Part shown: positions 10,174 to 18,428 of the stretch, piece by piece | Layout: every line of letters begins with the position of its first letter | Numbering within the stretch: position 1 is the stretch's first letter | Source: Stigmatella erecta | GTDB taxonomy: Bacteria > Myxococcota > Myxococcia > Myxococcales > Myxococcaceae | Assembly (NCBI RefSeq): GCF_900111745.1 | Contig: NZ_FOIJ01000023.1 | Span: 62,001-126,000 of the forward strand | Direction: 5' to 3' | DNA length: 64,000 nucleotides | The notes under the pieces: model-generated | What the model saw: only the letters and a program-made list of their open reading frames with translations | Told to the model about the DNA's origin: nothing | The model's database searches: none | Made by a program: the position numbers and the translations under genes

Positions 10174-10187
10174 TGAGAAGAGCCTCC

Positions 10188-11579
10188 ATGTCCGTCTTCC
10201 TCTCCTTCCGAAACCTCCTGGCGGCCACCGCCGCGGGCACGCTGGCGGCCGGCTGCAGTCCCGAAGAGCTTCCCCCCGAGCCCACCCACAGTGGCTTCGA
10301 GTGGTCCACCCAGGGGTGGAACCTCATCGGCACCCACTTCGGCACGTTCCAGAACGACGAGGCCACGGACCTCTGGATTCACCCCTTCTCGGGCGCCGTC
10401 TATGTCTCCGGCTACGAGAACGGCTTGCTGGGACAGTCCTCGATCGAGCCCTCGGGCAACGCGGACGGTTTGATCCTGTCCTTCCCCTCGAACCTGGACT
10501 GGCAATACGCCAAGACCCTCAAGTTCGAGAGCACCGATGGGAAGGCGGAGGTCATCGAGGCGATCAGTGCCAAGCCTGTCCAGGGACAGGACTCGTTCGA
10601 TCTGTACTTCGCGGGACGCACCACGGGGACGTTCGGCACGGCCAACGCCGGCCAGTTCGACACCCTCGTGGGCTGGACCAATCGCGGGTTAACCACCAAG
10701 AGGGTCTTCCAGTTCGGCACGGATCGGCCCCAGCACCCGCGGCGGCTGGCGCTCGATGGCCGGGGGGGCATTGTCGTCTCCGGGTATGACGATATCTACA
10801 TCCCCTCCAACTATGTGGAGGCGTGGGAAGATCCGTTCGTCATGAAGGTGCAGCGCTCGAACGACACCCTGGCACATGCCGCCGGGTGGCCCGTCCAGTT
10901 CGCGACCCCCTTCACGGACACACTGCCCGGCATGGCGATGAAGTCCGAGGCGAACGCGCCCATCTACGTCACGGGCTCCAACGCTGCCGGCAGCGGCCGC
11001 GGCATGTTCGTGAAGAAGTTCCGGCCCGATGGCACCGTCGAGTGGACCGCCCAGCAGTCCTCCATCTCCCTGGACATGGGGGCGGCCCTGCATGTTCTGC
11101 CGGACAACACCGTGCTCTTCGCCGGCTCCAGCTATGCGGACTTCGGACAGGGCACCTTCGGTGAGCAGGACGTGGTGGTGCGCCGGCTGCGCCCGGACAA
11201 CAACGGGCAGGCCCTCTGGACCAGGACGTATGGAACCACGAGCGCCGAGTGGGTCACGGACCTGACCGTCGACACCGAAGGCAACATCTACGTGGTCGGC
11301 CAGACCCTGGGTTCGTTCGATCCCAGAATCGAGCCCGGCCAGGGAGAGAGCGACATCTTCCTGATCAAGCTGGCGCCGGATGGAACCTCGCCCCAGTACT
11401 TCCAGATCGGCTCGCCGGGAGAGGACTATCCCGCGTCCGTCGCGGTGAATGCGAACGGCGACATCTTCGTGGCAGGCTACACCACGGGCACCCTCATTCC
11501 TGGCAGCCCGTACAAGGCGGGCCGTGATGGCTTCGTGTTCCGCGTGACGCCTCCTGGCTTCGGAACGGGCGCCTACTAA
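10188..11579 (+). CDS. Beta-propeller lipoprotein, tandem copy 1
   Basis: 463 residues. A type II signal peptide ends in LAAGC. The body is a series of propeller blades with YVSGYENG, YVTGSNAAGSG, VLFAGSSY, IYVVGQTLG and IFVAGYTTG strands. The neighbouring lipoprotein at 11618 is a clear paralog: both share the near-identical DDIYIPSNYV..WEDPFV segment, QHPRRL, and EWVTDL. The start is either ATG 10173, overlapping the previous stop, or ATG 10188; I prefer 10188 because GAGAAG lies at normal distance before it. Likely faces the periplasm or cell surface. Ligand unknown. Confidence 0.82.
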   Translation: MSVFLSFRNLLAATAAGTLAAGCSPEELPPEPTHSGFEWSTQGWNLIGTHFGTFQNDEATDLWIHPFSGAVYVSGYENGLLGQSSIEPSGNADGLILSFPSNLDWQYAKTLKFESTDGKAEVIEAISAKPVQGQDSFDLYFAGRTTGTFGTANAGQFDTLVGWTNRGLTTKRVFQFGTDRPQHPRRLALDGRGGIVVSGYDDIYIPSNYVEAWEDPFVMKVQRSNDTLAHAAGWPVQFATPFTDTLPGMAMKSEANAPIYVTGSNAAGSGRGMFVKKFRPDGTVEWTAQQSSISLDMGAALHVLPDNTVLFAGSSYADFGQGTFGEQDVVVRRLRPDNNGQALWTRTYGTTSAEWVTDLTVDTEGNIYVVGQTLGSFDPRIEPGQGESDIFLIKLAPDGTSPQYFQIGSPGEDYPASVAVNANGDIFVAGYTTGTLIPGSPYKAGRDGFVFRVTPPGFGTGAY

Positions 11580-11617
11580 GCAACAACCGCCCCCATCTCC
11601 CTGGAGAAACGCCCTCT

Positions 11618-13219
11618 ATGTCCCTGCGCCCGAGCTTGGTGCTCCTGGTGTCTGCCCTGGTGGTGCTGACAGCCTGTGGTGAAGACTCCCCGCCAGATGG
11701 CGGGACGCCCGACAGCGGGGTCATCACGCCCGATGGCGGAGGGGATGGCGGCCGCCCGGATGGGGGCCCCCCCGGGGACGGTGGCTCTCCGGGAGACGGG
11801 GGTCCCCCCGGGGACGGCGGCTCCCCCGGAGACGGCGGCACGCCGGGGGATGGCGGCACACCTGACGCAGGTGGCCCGCCTCGCTGTGTCGTCCTGCCAG
11901 CCAGCTGGAGCAATGGCGGGGTGATGTGGGGAACGGCGCTCAGCGATGAGGTCCTGGACGTCGCCATCGACAACGAGGCGAACGTCTTTGTCGCCGGCTA
12001 CGAGAATGGCATCACGGGGCAGACCAACGTCGATCCCTCGGGAGATGCCCGCGCGGTGCTCGTGAAGCTCGCCACGGGCGCCTCCGGGCTGGCGCCCGCC
12101 TGGAAAAAGGAGTTCAACACCGCGGGAACGGACACCCTCGAAGCGCTCGCCTTCCACCCGGAGACGGGCAAGCTGCACTTCGCGGGCCGCACCACCGGTG
12201 CCTTCCCTGGCTTCACCCACCAGGGCCAGCAGGATCTCTTCCTGGGCGGCCCGGGCAGCGCCTCGGACTTCGAGGTGCTCTATCAGGGGGGCTCGGAGAC
12301 GCCCCAGCACCCCCGCCGGCTCCACTTCGATGCCGCGAGGGATGTCATCGTCAGCGGGTTCGACGACATCTACATTCCCAGCAACTACGTCGATAAGTGG
12401 GAGGACCCCTTCGTCGCCAAGCTGCGCCGGGACGGAGACACGTTCACGGTGCAGTGGTGGTGGCAGTTCAACACCCCCCATACCGACATGCTGGGCGGGG
12501 CCGCGGTCGATGCCCGGAGCACGTCCTCCATCTACATCACGGGCGTCAACGCCGCCGGGGCCCAGCGTGGCACCTTCGCGCAAAAGATCGACCCGGCCGG
12601 CAAGAGCGTGTGGTTCCAACGCCAGACGCCGGTGGGCATCGACATGATGCAGGCGGCCGAGATGCTGCCGGACGGGCACGTGGCCATCGCGGGCTCGACC
12701 TTCTCCACGCTGGGCGATCGGGCCTATGGCCAGCAGGACATCGTCGTCCGGAAGCTGGACGCGGCGACCGGCACACCCCTCTGGACGTTCCAGTTCGGCA
12801 CCGAGGAGTCCGAGTGGGTCACGGACCTGGCGGTGGACGCGCAGGGCAACCTCCTCGTGGTGGGCCAGGCGACCCTGGCCCTGAAGGATGGCTACGAGCC
12901 CAAGGGGGACATGGAGGTGTTCCTCGTGAAGGTGAACCCGGAGGGAAAACTGCTCGATGTCTACCAGTGGGGCAGCGCCGGAGAGGACTATCCCGCCACG
13001 GTGGCCGCGGACGCGTGTGGGGCGGCGATCATCGGTGGCTTCACGACCGGGGATTTCTTTGGCCCAAGCCAAGGGGCCCGGGATGCCTTCCTCCTCACCA
13101 CCGCCGCCTCTGTGCCCACCGCGGGCGGCGCCTCAGGAGTGCCGGCCCTTCCAGGCGAAGCAGGCTGGTGTGGGGGAACGCTGCCCTCGCACCTCGGGCA
13201 GCCCCCTCTCTCCCGGTGA
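11618..13219 (+). CDS. Beta-propeller lipoprotein with PGDGG linker, tandem copy 2
   Basis: 533 residues. A type II signal peptide (VVLTAC) is followed by a flexible Gly/Asp/Pro linker to about residue 86, including six copies of a [PST]PGDGG hexamer. A propeller domain paralogous to the preceding protein follows: same VAGYENGITGQ, QHPRRL, DDIYIPSNYV, WEDPFV, ESEWVTDL and AGEDYPA landmarks. The extra C-terminal 30 residues are Pro/Gly-rich with one Cys. The gene begins 38 bases after copy 1 and ends 34 bases before Hint copy 2. The long linker would let the propeller reach away from the membrane. Tandem duplication is evident; the role is unknown. Confidence 0.82.
   Translation: MSLRPSLVLLVSALVVLTACGEDSPPDGGTPDSGVITPDGGGDGGRPDGGPPGDGGSPGDGGPPGDGGSPGDGGTPGDGGTPDAGGPPRCVVLPASWSNGGVMWGTALSDEVLDVAIDNEANVFVAGYENGITGQTNVDPSGDARAVLVKLATGASGLAPAWKKEFNTAGTDTLEALAFHPETGKLHFAGRTTGAFPGFTHQGQQDLFLGGPGSASDFEVLYQGGSETPQHPRRLHFDAARDVIVSGFDDIYIPSNYVDKWEDPFVAKLRRDGDTFTVQWWWQFNTPHTDMLGGAAVDARSTSSIYITGVNAAGAQRGTFAQKIDPAGKSVWFQRQTPVGIDMMQAAEMLPDGHVAIAGSTFSTLGDRAYGQQDIVVRKLDAATGTPLWTFQFGTEESEWVTDLAVDAQGNLLVVGQATLALKDGYEPKGDMEVFLVKVNPEGKLLDVYQWGSAGEDYPATVAADACGAAIIGGFTTGDFFGPSQGARDAFLLTTAASVPTAGGASGVPALPGEAGWCGGTLPSHLGQPPLSR
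11768..11875 (+). repeat. 18-base coding repeat (linker hexapeptides)
   Basis: Six in-frame 18-base units encode PPGDGG, SPGDGG, PPGDGG, SPGDGG, TPGDGG and a degenerate TPDAGG, in the linker of the propeller lipoprotein. Array length could vary between strains by slippage without changing frame. Confidence 0.85.
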
Positions 13220-13253
13220 AAAAAACACCCTAACCAACAGCAAGGAGTTTCAC

Positions 13254-14375
13254 ATGAAGGGTTTGTTCGGGGCATGCGCCACCTTGTTCGCGGCTGGTTT
13301 TCTGCTGCCCTCGCTTGCAGAAGCCCAGCCGATCCTCCAGCAGCGCTGCAGCGCGGACAGCCTGGATTCTGGTCAAGCCGAGCGGCGCCTGCTCTGGGCC
13401 CGCCGCTGCGGTTTGCTGACCCACGTGGGAAGCACCGGCAACTGGTTCGACACCTATGCTCCCTCCTCGAACAACGCGGGAACCTTGAAGGATTACGCCG
13501 AGGACAACATCGCCACCAACTGGGCGGGGCAGAATACCTATACCGGCCAGAGCGAGGCCTTCGAGCTCAACTCCTCGTTCGTCTCCAGGCTCTACCTGAG
13601 CGGCCTCACCTACCAGTACACGGATGGCGATGGGTTCTTCCGCTGGGAGCGCCCCCTGGCCCGCAAGAAGGCACGCCCGCTCTACCCGACCTTCGGCAGC
13701 CAGGGCGACATCTACAGCCCCAGCAACCAGCAGCTGTTCCCCCACCCCAGCCAGGTGATCGACGGCAGCCCGCTCAACTGCAGTTTCTATCTCAACCAGG
13801 CCGGGACGATTCCGGCGACGGGCATGAGCTTCTACGTGAACGGCTACTGCGAGGCGTCGTGCTACACGCCCGACCAGAAGGTCCGCTTCCCCGAGGGGGA
13901 TGTCGCCATCGTCGAGGCCGTGGCCAGCATGAAGAAGGACGTGGTGACGCTGACGCCCGACTCCAGCCTCGACGCCATCCAGCTGCAGACGAACAAGACC
14001 TACAGCTACACCGCGGAGTTCCGTGACACGGCGCACCCGGTCGTGCAGCTGGAGATGGCCTCGGGCGGAAAGCTGACCGTGACGACGGAGCACCCGCTCA
14101 TCAACAGCGAGGGCCGGCTGGTGACCGCCCAGACGATCAAGGTGGGCGATGAGCTGGTCAAGGTGGACGGCTCGTTCGATCAGGTCGTGAGGGCGGAGCG
14201 CAAGACGCACTTCGGCAAGGTGTACAACCTGCGGCCGGACACCGACGAGCGCCTCTCCAACATCCTGGTGGCGGAGGGCTACCTCGTGGGCTCGTCGCTC
14301 TTCCAGAATGACGAGGTCGGCTACGTCAACCGCATCATCCTCCACCGGCAGGTGCCCGCGTCGCTGATTCCTTGA
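13254..14375 (+). CDS. Secreted Hint (intein-like) domain protein, copy 2
   Basis: 373 residues, paralogous over its full length to the protein at 8159. The signal peptide ends LAEAQ. The shared N-terminal domain (RCSADSLDSGQAERRLLWAR, RPLYPTFGS, FYVNGYCEA) spans about 25-200. The Hint domain has Cys203 in ASCYTPDQKV, His280 in VTTEHPL, TIKVGDELV, VYNLRP, and terminal Asn352 in SLFQN. A 21-residue tail follows, with DEVGYVNRIIL matching DDVGYINRVIL in copy 1. Start ATG 13254 has AAGGAG upstream; open frame continues 5' inside the preceding gene but without a signal peptide. Keeping all Hint landmarks in both copies while the N-domain diverges suggests selection on the self-processing part. 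Confidence 0.88.
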   Translation: MKGLFGACATLFAAGFLLPSLAEAQPILQQRCSADSLDSGQAERRLLWARRCGLLTHVGSTGNWFDTYAPSSNNAGTLKDYAEDNIATNWAGQNTYTGQSEAFELNSSFVSRLYLSGLTYQYTDGDGFFRWERPLARKKARPLYPTFGSQGDIYSPSNQQLFPHPSQVIDGSPLNCSFYLNQAGTIPATGMSFYVNGYCEASCYTPDQKVRFPEGDVAIVEAVASMKKDVVTLTPDSSLDAIQLQTNKTYSYTAEFRDTAHPVVQLEMASGGKLTVTTEHPLINSEGRLVTAQTIKVGDELVKVDGSFDQVVRAERKTHFGKVYNLRPDTDERLSNILVAEGYLVGSSLFQNDEVGYVNRIILHRQVPASLIP

Positions 14376-14475
14376 GCGGAGGGTAGCCCCCAGGCCCGGA
14401 CCGGCAGCGCCCCTGCGTTGCCGGCCCGCGGCGGCCCCTCGGACAGCGGGTGCTCCCGCCAGTCCGCCGGTCAAG

Positions 14476-14498
14476 AAGGCCACCGGAGCGGCCTTTTT
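14476..14498 (+). terminator. Rho-independent terminator closing the island
   Basis: AAGGCC (14476-14481) pairs with GGCCTT across an 8-base loop, extendable by A-T and G-T pairs, and leads into five Ts (14494-14498). It sits between Hint copy 2 and proC. Confidence 0.6.
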
Positions 14499-14536
14499 GC
14501 ATTACGCTCCCGGCTCCCCTGGAGCCCCCTTCTTCT

Positions 14537-15370
14537 ATGCTCGAACGCACCATCGCCTTCCTCGGAGCCGGCAACATGGCGGAGGCCCTCATCAAGGGCC
14601 TCCTGCGCTCCGGCACCGCCCGCCCCGATGCCATCCTCGCCACGGGCCGCCGCACCGACCGGCTCCAGGTGCTCCAGAGCACCTACGGCGTGCGCACCCT
14701 GACGGACAACGTGGCAGCCGCGCGCGAGGCGGACATCATCGTCCTCTCCGTCAAGCCGCAGGCCATGGACAAGCTGCTCGTCCAGGTCGCCCCCGTGCTG
14801 GACCACACCAAGCTCATCATCTCCGTGGCGGCCGGCGTCCCCATCGCCGCGCTGGAGCGGCGCTTGGGCGCCGGGGCGCGCATCGTCCGCACCATGCCCA
14901 ACACCCCCTCCCTGGTGGGCGCGGGCGCGTGCGCCCTGTCCCGCGGCGAGCACGCCAGCGACGAGGATCTCGCCGTGGCCAGCCGCATCTTCCAGGCCGT
15001 GGGCATCACCACCGTGGTGGACGAGAACCTCCTGGATGCCGTGACGGGGCTGTCGGGCAGTGGCCCCGCCTACCTCTTCCTCGTCATCGAGGCCCTCTCG
15101 GACGCCGGGGTGAAGGTGGGGCTGCCCCGCTACACCGCCCTCAAGCTCGCCGCGCAGACGGTGCTCGGCAGCGCCCAGCTCCTCATCGAGACCAATGCCC
15201 ACCCGGGCCAGCTCAAGGACCAGGTGACGAGCCCCGGGGGCACCGCGATCGCTGGCCTGCATACCCTGGAGGCAGGCGGGCTGCGCACCACCCTCATCAA
15301 CGCCGTGGAGGCCGCCACCCGGCGCGCCAAGGAGCTGGGCGAGCAGTTCCTGGAGAAGTCCGGGGGCTGA
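14537..15370 (+). CDS. proC: Pyrroline-5-carboxylate reductase
   Basis: 277 residues, normal length for ProC. It catalyses the NAD(P)H-dependent last step of proline synthesis in the cytoplasm. The N-terminal Rossmann motif is FLGAGNMAEALIKGL, the central part has RTMPNTP, and the C-terminal dimerisation domain has the family signature GLSGSGPAY followed by SPGGTAIAGL. ATG 14537 places the glycine-rich loop at residue 10 as usual. It heads a run of four closely spaced plus-strand genes (gaps of 16 and 5 bases, then a 4-base overlap). Confidence 0.97.
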   Translation: MLERTIAFLGAGNMAEALIKGLLRSGTARPDAILATGRRTDRLQVLQSTYGVRTLTDNVAAAREADIIVLSVKPQAMDKLLVQVAPVLDHTKLIISVAAGVPIAALERRLGAGARIVRTMPNTPSLVGAGACALSRGEHASDEDLAVASRIFQAVGITTVVDENLLDAVTGLSGSGPAYLFLVIEALSDAGVKVGLPRYTALKLAAQTVLGSAQLLIETNAHPGQLKDQVTSPGGTAIAGLHTLEAGGLRTTLINAVEAATRRAKELGEQFLEKSGG

Positions 15371-15386
15371 CCTATAATCGGCCCCC

Positions 15387-15914
15387 ATGAAGATCACCCC
15401 GCTCGACATCCGGCAGAAGCGGTTCGACACCGCCATCCGTGGCTTCTCCCGCCGGGAGGTGGAAGCCTACCTGGAGCTGCTCGCCGGTGAGTTCGAGGAG
15501 GTGGTGAAGGAGAACATCTCCCTCAAGGAGGAGCTGCGCCGGGCCCAGCTGCGCATCGAGCAGTACCAGGAGCGCGAGCGCACCCTCCAGGAGACCATGG
15601 TCACCGCACAGCGCATCAGCGAGGACCTGAAGTCCGCCGCCAAGAAGGAGGCGGAGATCATCATCGCGGACGCCGAGCACCAGGCGGAGAAGATCGTCCA
15701 CGGCGCCCACCAGAAGCTCGTGCAGGTGGTGGAGGACATCAACGAGCTCAAGCGCCAGCGCACCCAGTTCGAGTCCCAGGTGCGCTCGGTGGTGGAGGCG
15801 CACCGCAAGCTGCTGGAGACCTTCAGCGCCCCCAGCTTCGCCGACCGCGACTACGCGCGCGTCGAGGACAACGTGGCCTACCTCTCCCAGAAGAAGGCCA
15901 CCCACGGCGAGTAG
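15387..15914 (+). CDS. DivIVA-family coiled-coil protein
   Basis: 175 residues. The N-terminus KITPLDIRQKRFDTAIRGFSRREVEAYLELLA is the DivIVA membrane-binding and coiled-coil entry motif, with an aromatic (Phe20) where the lipid-inserting loop lies. Residues 30-155 are continuous heptad-rich coiled coil. DivIVA proteins mark curved membrane at poles and septa and recruit growth or chromosome-segregation factors. It lies 16 bases after proC and 5 bases before the DUF167 gene, a grouping also seen around yggS/yggT-type clusters elsewhere. The specific client is not predictable. Confidence 0.9.
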   Translation: MKITPLDIRQKRFDTAIRGFSRREVEAYLELLAGEFEEVVKENISLKEELRRAQLRIEQYQERERTLQETMVTAQRISEDLKSAAKKEAEIIIADAEHQAEKIVHGAHQKLVQVVEDINELKRQRTQFESQVRSVVEAHRKLLETFSAPSFADRDYARVEDNVAYLSQKKATHGE

Positions 15915-15919
15915 TCCCC

Positions 15920-16216
15920 ATGCCCGCCTGGCTCAAAGTCCTGCCAGACGGCGTGGAGCTGGCCCTGCTCATCCAGCCCCGCGCCTCGCGCACCCGGGTG
16001 GTGGGCGAACACGATGGGCTGCTGAAGCTCCAGCTCGCCGCCCCCCCCGTGGACGGTGAGGCCAACGCCGCCCTGGTGGAGTTCCTGGCCAAGCGCCTGG
16101 GCATCCCCCGCCGCCAGGTGACGCTCGTGGCGGGTGACGCGGCGCGGCGCAAGCGGGTGTTTCTCCAGGGAGTTGATGCGGCCCAGGCCGAGGCTGTTAT
16201 GTCTCAGGCCTCGTGA
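15920..16216 (+). CDS. DUF167/YggU-family protein
   Basis: 98 residues, whole-family length. Landmarks are VQPRA-type IQPRASRTRVVGEHDG, the APPVDGEANAAL segment and a final RRKRVFLQG strand. The family is small, conserved and without a settled biochemical role; it is often encoded near proC, yggS and divIVA, as here. Its last four bases overlap the GTG start of the next gene, indicating translational coupling. Confidence 0.92.
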   Translation: MPAWLKVLPDGVELALLIQPRASRTRVVGEHDGLLKLQLAAPPVDGEANAALVEFLAKRLGIPRRQVTLVAGDAARRKRVFLQGVDAAQAEAVMSQAS

Positions 16217-17385
16217 GTCCGCGCATGCGCCTGCTCCTGCTCCTGTCCTTGTTGCTGTTGGCCCCCCAGGCGTCCGCCCAGGAGGGCGGCGTGAGCGCGC
16301 ACGGCGTGGCGGAGCCCGCGCTCGTGCCCACCTCCCGGCCGGCGCTCGTGGCGGGCGAGGTGGCCACCCCGCGCTTCCGCCTGCTCTACACCCTGGCCTC
16401 GGAGGGCACCGCCCGGGCCCTGGCGGAGAACATCGAGGCGGTGCGCGACTCCTTCGTGAAGGTGTTCGGCCGGGACTGGCCGGGCATCACCGAGGTCCGC
16501 ATCGGCCTGGGCCGCGAGGAGTACGAGGCCCTGGCGCTGCCGGGCGGCGAGCCCCCGGGCTGGGCGGTGGCGCTGGCCTACCCCTCCCACGGCATCATCC
16601 TGCTGGAGGCCCGGAGCCTGAGCACCCCCGAGGGCCCGGTGACGCTGCGCCACGAGCTGGCCCACGTGGCCCTGGGCCAGATCGGGGGCCGCTGGCCCCG
16701 CTGGTTCCAGGAGGGCATGGCCCAGCACCTCACCGGGGAGCGCATCGCCCTCACCCACTACGCGGCCATCTTCCGCGCCGTGGCCCAGCAGCGCGTCTTC
16801 GAGTTCGAGGATCTCGCGCAGGGCTGGCCCGACATGCGCTCGGATGTGGAGATCGCCTACGCCCAGAGCGCGGACTTCGTGGCCTACCTCGCCGCGACCC
16901 ACGGGGCCCCTGCCATGGCCGATCTGCTCAACGGGGTGGCGGCGGGCGAGCCCTTCGAGAAGGCCTTCGGCATGGCCTTCCACTCCTCGCTCACCGTGGA
17001 GGAGAACGCCTGGCGCGGAGGGCTCGCCACGCGCTTTGGCTGGCTGCCGCTCACCACCAGCTCGCAGCTGGCGTGGATGGTGGCCCCCGCGCTGTGCGTG
17101 GTGGCCTACCTGCGCCGCCGCCAGCAGCAGGCCGCCCGCCTGGAGCTCATGTCCCAGGAAGAGGCCGCCGAGGACGCCGAGATGGAGCGCCTGGCCCGGG
17201 AGATGGCCCTGCGGGAGCCGGAGCCCTCCGCGGAGGCGTCCCTCGTGGCCTGGCCTGCCCCCGCCACCGGCGAGCCGCAAGAACTGCAAGAGCCGCAGGA
17301 GCCCCAGGAGCCTCAGGAGCGGCGCGAGCTTCGGGACGAGGACGAGGCGCGGAACCCGCACCAGCCCAAGCCCACGCTGCACTGA
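16213..17385 (+). CDS. Secreted, membrane-tethered gluzincin-like metallopeptidase
   Basis: 390 residues. A signal peptide (LLLLSLLLLAPQASA) precedes a peptidase MA-like domain. It has HELAHVALGQ (HExxH zinc motif, about residues 154-158) and a downstream WFQEGMAQH helix whose Glu should be the third zinc ligand. A hydrophobic stretch near 295 (LAWMVAPALCVVAYL) looks like a transmembrane helix, leaving a charged cytoplasmic tail with QEPQEPQE repeats. The start is GTG 16213 inside the preceding stop (GTGA); ATG 16225 is an alternative. The substrate is unknown. A periplasmic protease anchored by its C-terminus is the simplest reading. Confidence 0.85.
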   Translation: MSPRMRLLLLLSLLLLAPQASAQEGGVSAHGVAEPALVPTSRPALVAGEVATPRFRLLYTLASEGTARALAENIEAVRDSFVKVFGRDWPGITEVRIGLGREEYEALALPGGEPPGWAVALAYPSHGIILLEARSLSTPEGPVTLRHELAHVALGQIGGRWPRWFQEGMAQHLTGERIALTHYAAIFRAVAQQRVFEFEDLAQGWPDMRSDVEIAYAQSADFVAYLAATHGAPAMADLLNGVAAGEPFEKAFGMAFHSSLTVEENAWRGGLATRFGWLPLTTSSQLAWMVAPALCVVAYLRRRQQQAARLELMSQEEAAEDAEMERLAREMALREPEPSAEASLVAWPAPATGEPQELQEPQEPQEPQERRELRDEDEARNPHQPKPTLH

Positions 17386-17593
17386 GCCGGACCCCCACCG
17401 CCGCCGCCTCCAGCAACCGGCCAGCCCTGGGCGCGGTGAGGCGCGGAGGGCCGGTGTGCGTCCCGCGCCGCTGAAGCTCCTTTCCCTCCGGGGGGCCCCG
17501 GGACCGGAGAAATTACGGCCTGGGGGGCTCCCCGCAGTCGGAGCCATCCGTCCAACGTGCCGATTTTCTTGAGGGTTGGGAGCCCGAGGCCGC

Positions 17594-17609
17594 TGGCAAC
17601 GGACTTGCT
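17594..17609 (+). promoter_or_regulatory. Sigma-54 (-24/-12) promoter
   Basis: TGGCAACGGACTTGCT matches the sigma-54 consensus TGGCACRNNNNTTGCW at every fixed base except one (A for C at position 6), with correct GG-to-GC spacing. A start site about 12 bases past the GC (near 17620) leaves a leader of about 20 bases that contains GGAGGA just before ATG 17643. Transcription would need an enhancer-binding protein. Confidence 0.75.
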
Positions 17610-17642
17610 TTGTCTGGGGACAGAACCTGGAGGACACCAGAC

Positions 17643-18158
17643 ATGACGGAGCGTGGAAAGCGGGCAGCAGGCGTGGCGCGGGTCTTCACCCAGCAGCCGG
17701 ACCGTCTCGCCGCCGCTTGGAGGCGGGTGCGATGCACGGGAAGCGCGCAGCACATGCCCCCCCAGGGATTGCTGGATGCGCTGGTGGAGCCCTTCATCCG
17801 CGAGGTGGGTCTGAGCCTGGCGGGCAACGAATCGAGCGCGTGGAGCCGCACCCGGGCGGTGCTCCGGCTGTCCCCGGAGCGGGGCGCGCGCAGCCTGTAT
17901 GAGGAGTTCGCCGTCCTGCGCCGCTGCATGGTGGACGCGGTGGAGGTGCTGGGCGGCGGGGACGCGGAGCGTGCGGTGGTGAACCGCGCCGTGGACGAGG
18001 CCGTGGATTCCTCGGTGGCGCTGCTGCAGCGGCTCATCGACACGTCGGCCGACGGCCCGCGCGTGCCCTTTGGCGGTTTGGTGGTGGAGTGGTTCGAGCG
18101 CCCGTCCGAGGCCCGGGTTCAGCCCGCCTCCAGCGGTGAGCGCGCGGCGCTTCATTAA
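17643..18158 (+). CDS. Small helical protein of unknown function under sigma-54 control
   Basis: 171 residues, no signal peptide or membrane segment. It is predicted mostly helical and contains SLYEEFAVLRRCMVDAVEVLG followed by AVDEAVDSSVALLQRLID. These two helices resemble the sensory four-helix region found at the N-terminus of RsbR-type proteins and of some histidine kinases, but no kinase or STAS domain follows. ATG 17643 has GGAGGA nine bases upstream. The gene is alone between a sigma-54 promoter and a strong terminator, so it is a monocistronic, probably signal-induced unit. The function cannot be named. Confidence 0.75.
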   Translation: MTERGKRAAGVARVFTQQPDRLAAAWRRVRCTGSAQHMPPQGLLDALVEPFIREVGLSLAGNESSAWSRTRAVLRLSPERGARSLYEEFAVLRRCMVDAVEVLGGGDAERAVVNRAVDEAVDSSVALLQRLIDTSADGPRVPFGGLVVEWFERPSEARVQPASSGERAALH

Positions 18159-18386
18159 AGGAATGCCGACCCGTCCGGCTTGACACTCCCGCGAGGGAGC
18201 GTCCGAGGGCCGGCGGTTGATGGGGGCGTGCCGCGGAGCATGGGGGCTCCAGTGGCGCGAAACGGGGGGCGTGCTCCCGGCATGGGGGCTGGTGAGCGCG
18301 CAGGAAGGCCGCGCGGGACGTGGGGATGGGGATCCCCGCGCCTCGTCGGCCGGACGGGTCGGCTTGTTTTTCGCGGGGAGGGTGCG

Positions 18387-18428
18387 GGAGGGAGTGTCCT
18401 CGGGGGTGGACACTCCCTCCTGTTTTTT
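18387..18428 (+). terminator. Strong rho-independent terminator
   Basis: Perfect 13-bp stem (18387-18399 with 18408-18420), 8-base loop, then TGTTTTTTT. It ends the sigma-54-driven gene, although 230 bases after its stop. The polA stop codon (read on the other strand) abuts the T-run, so the hairpin may also mark the polA mRNA end. Confidence 0.88.
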
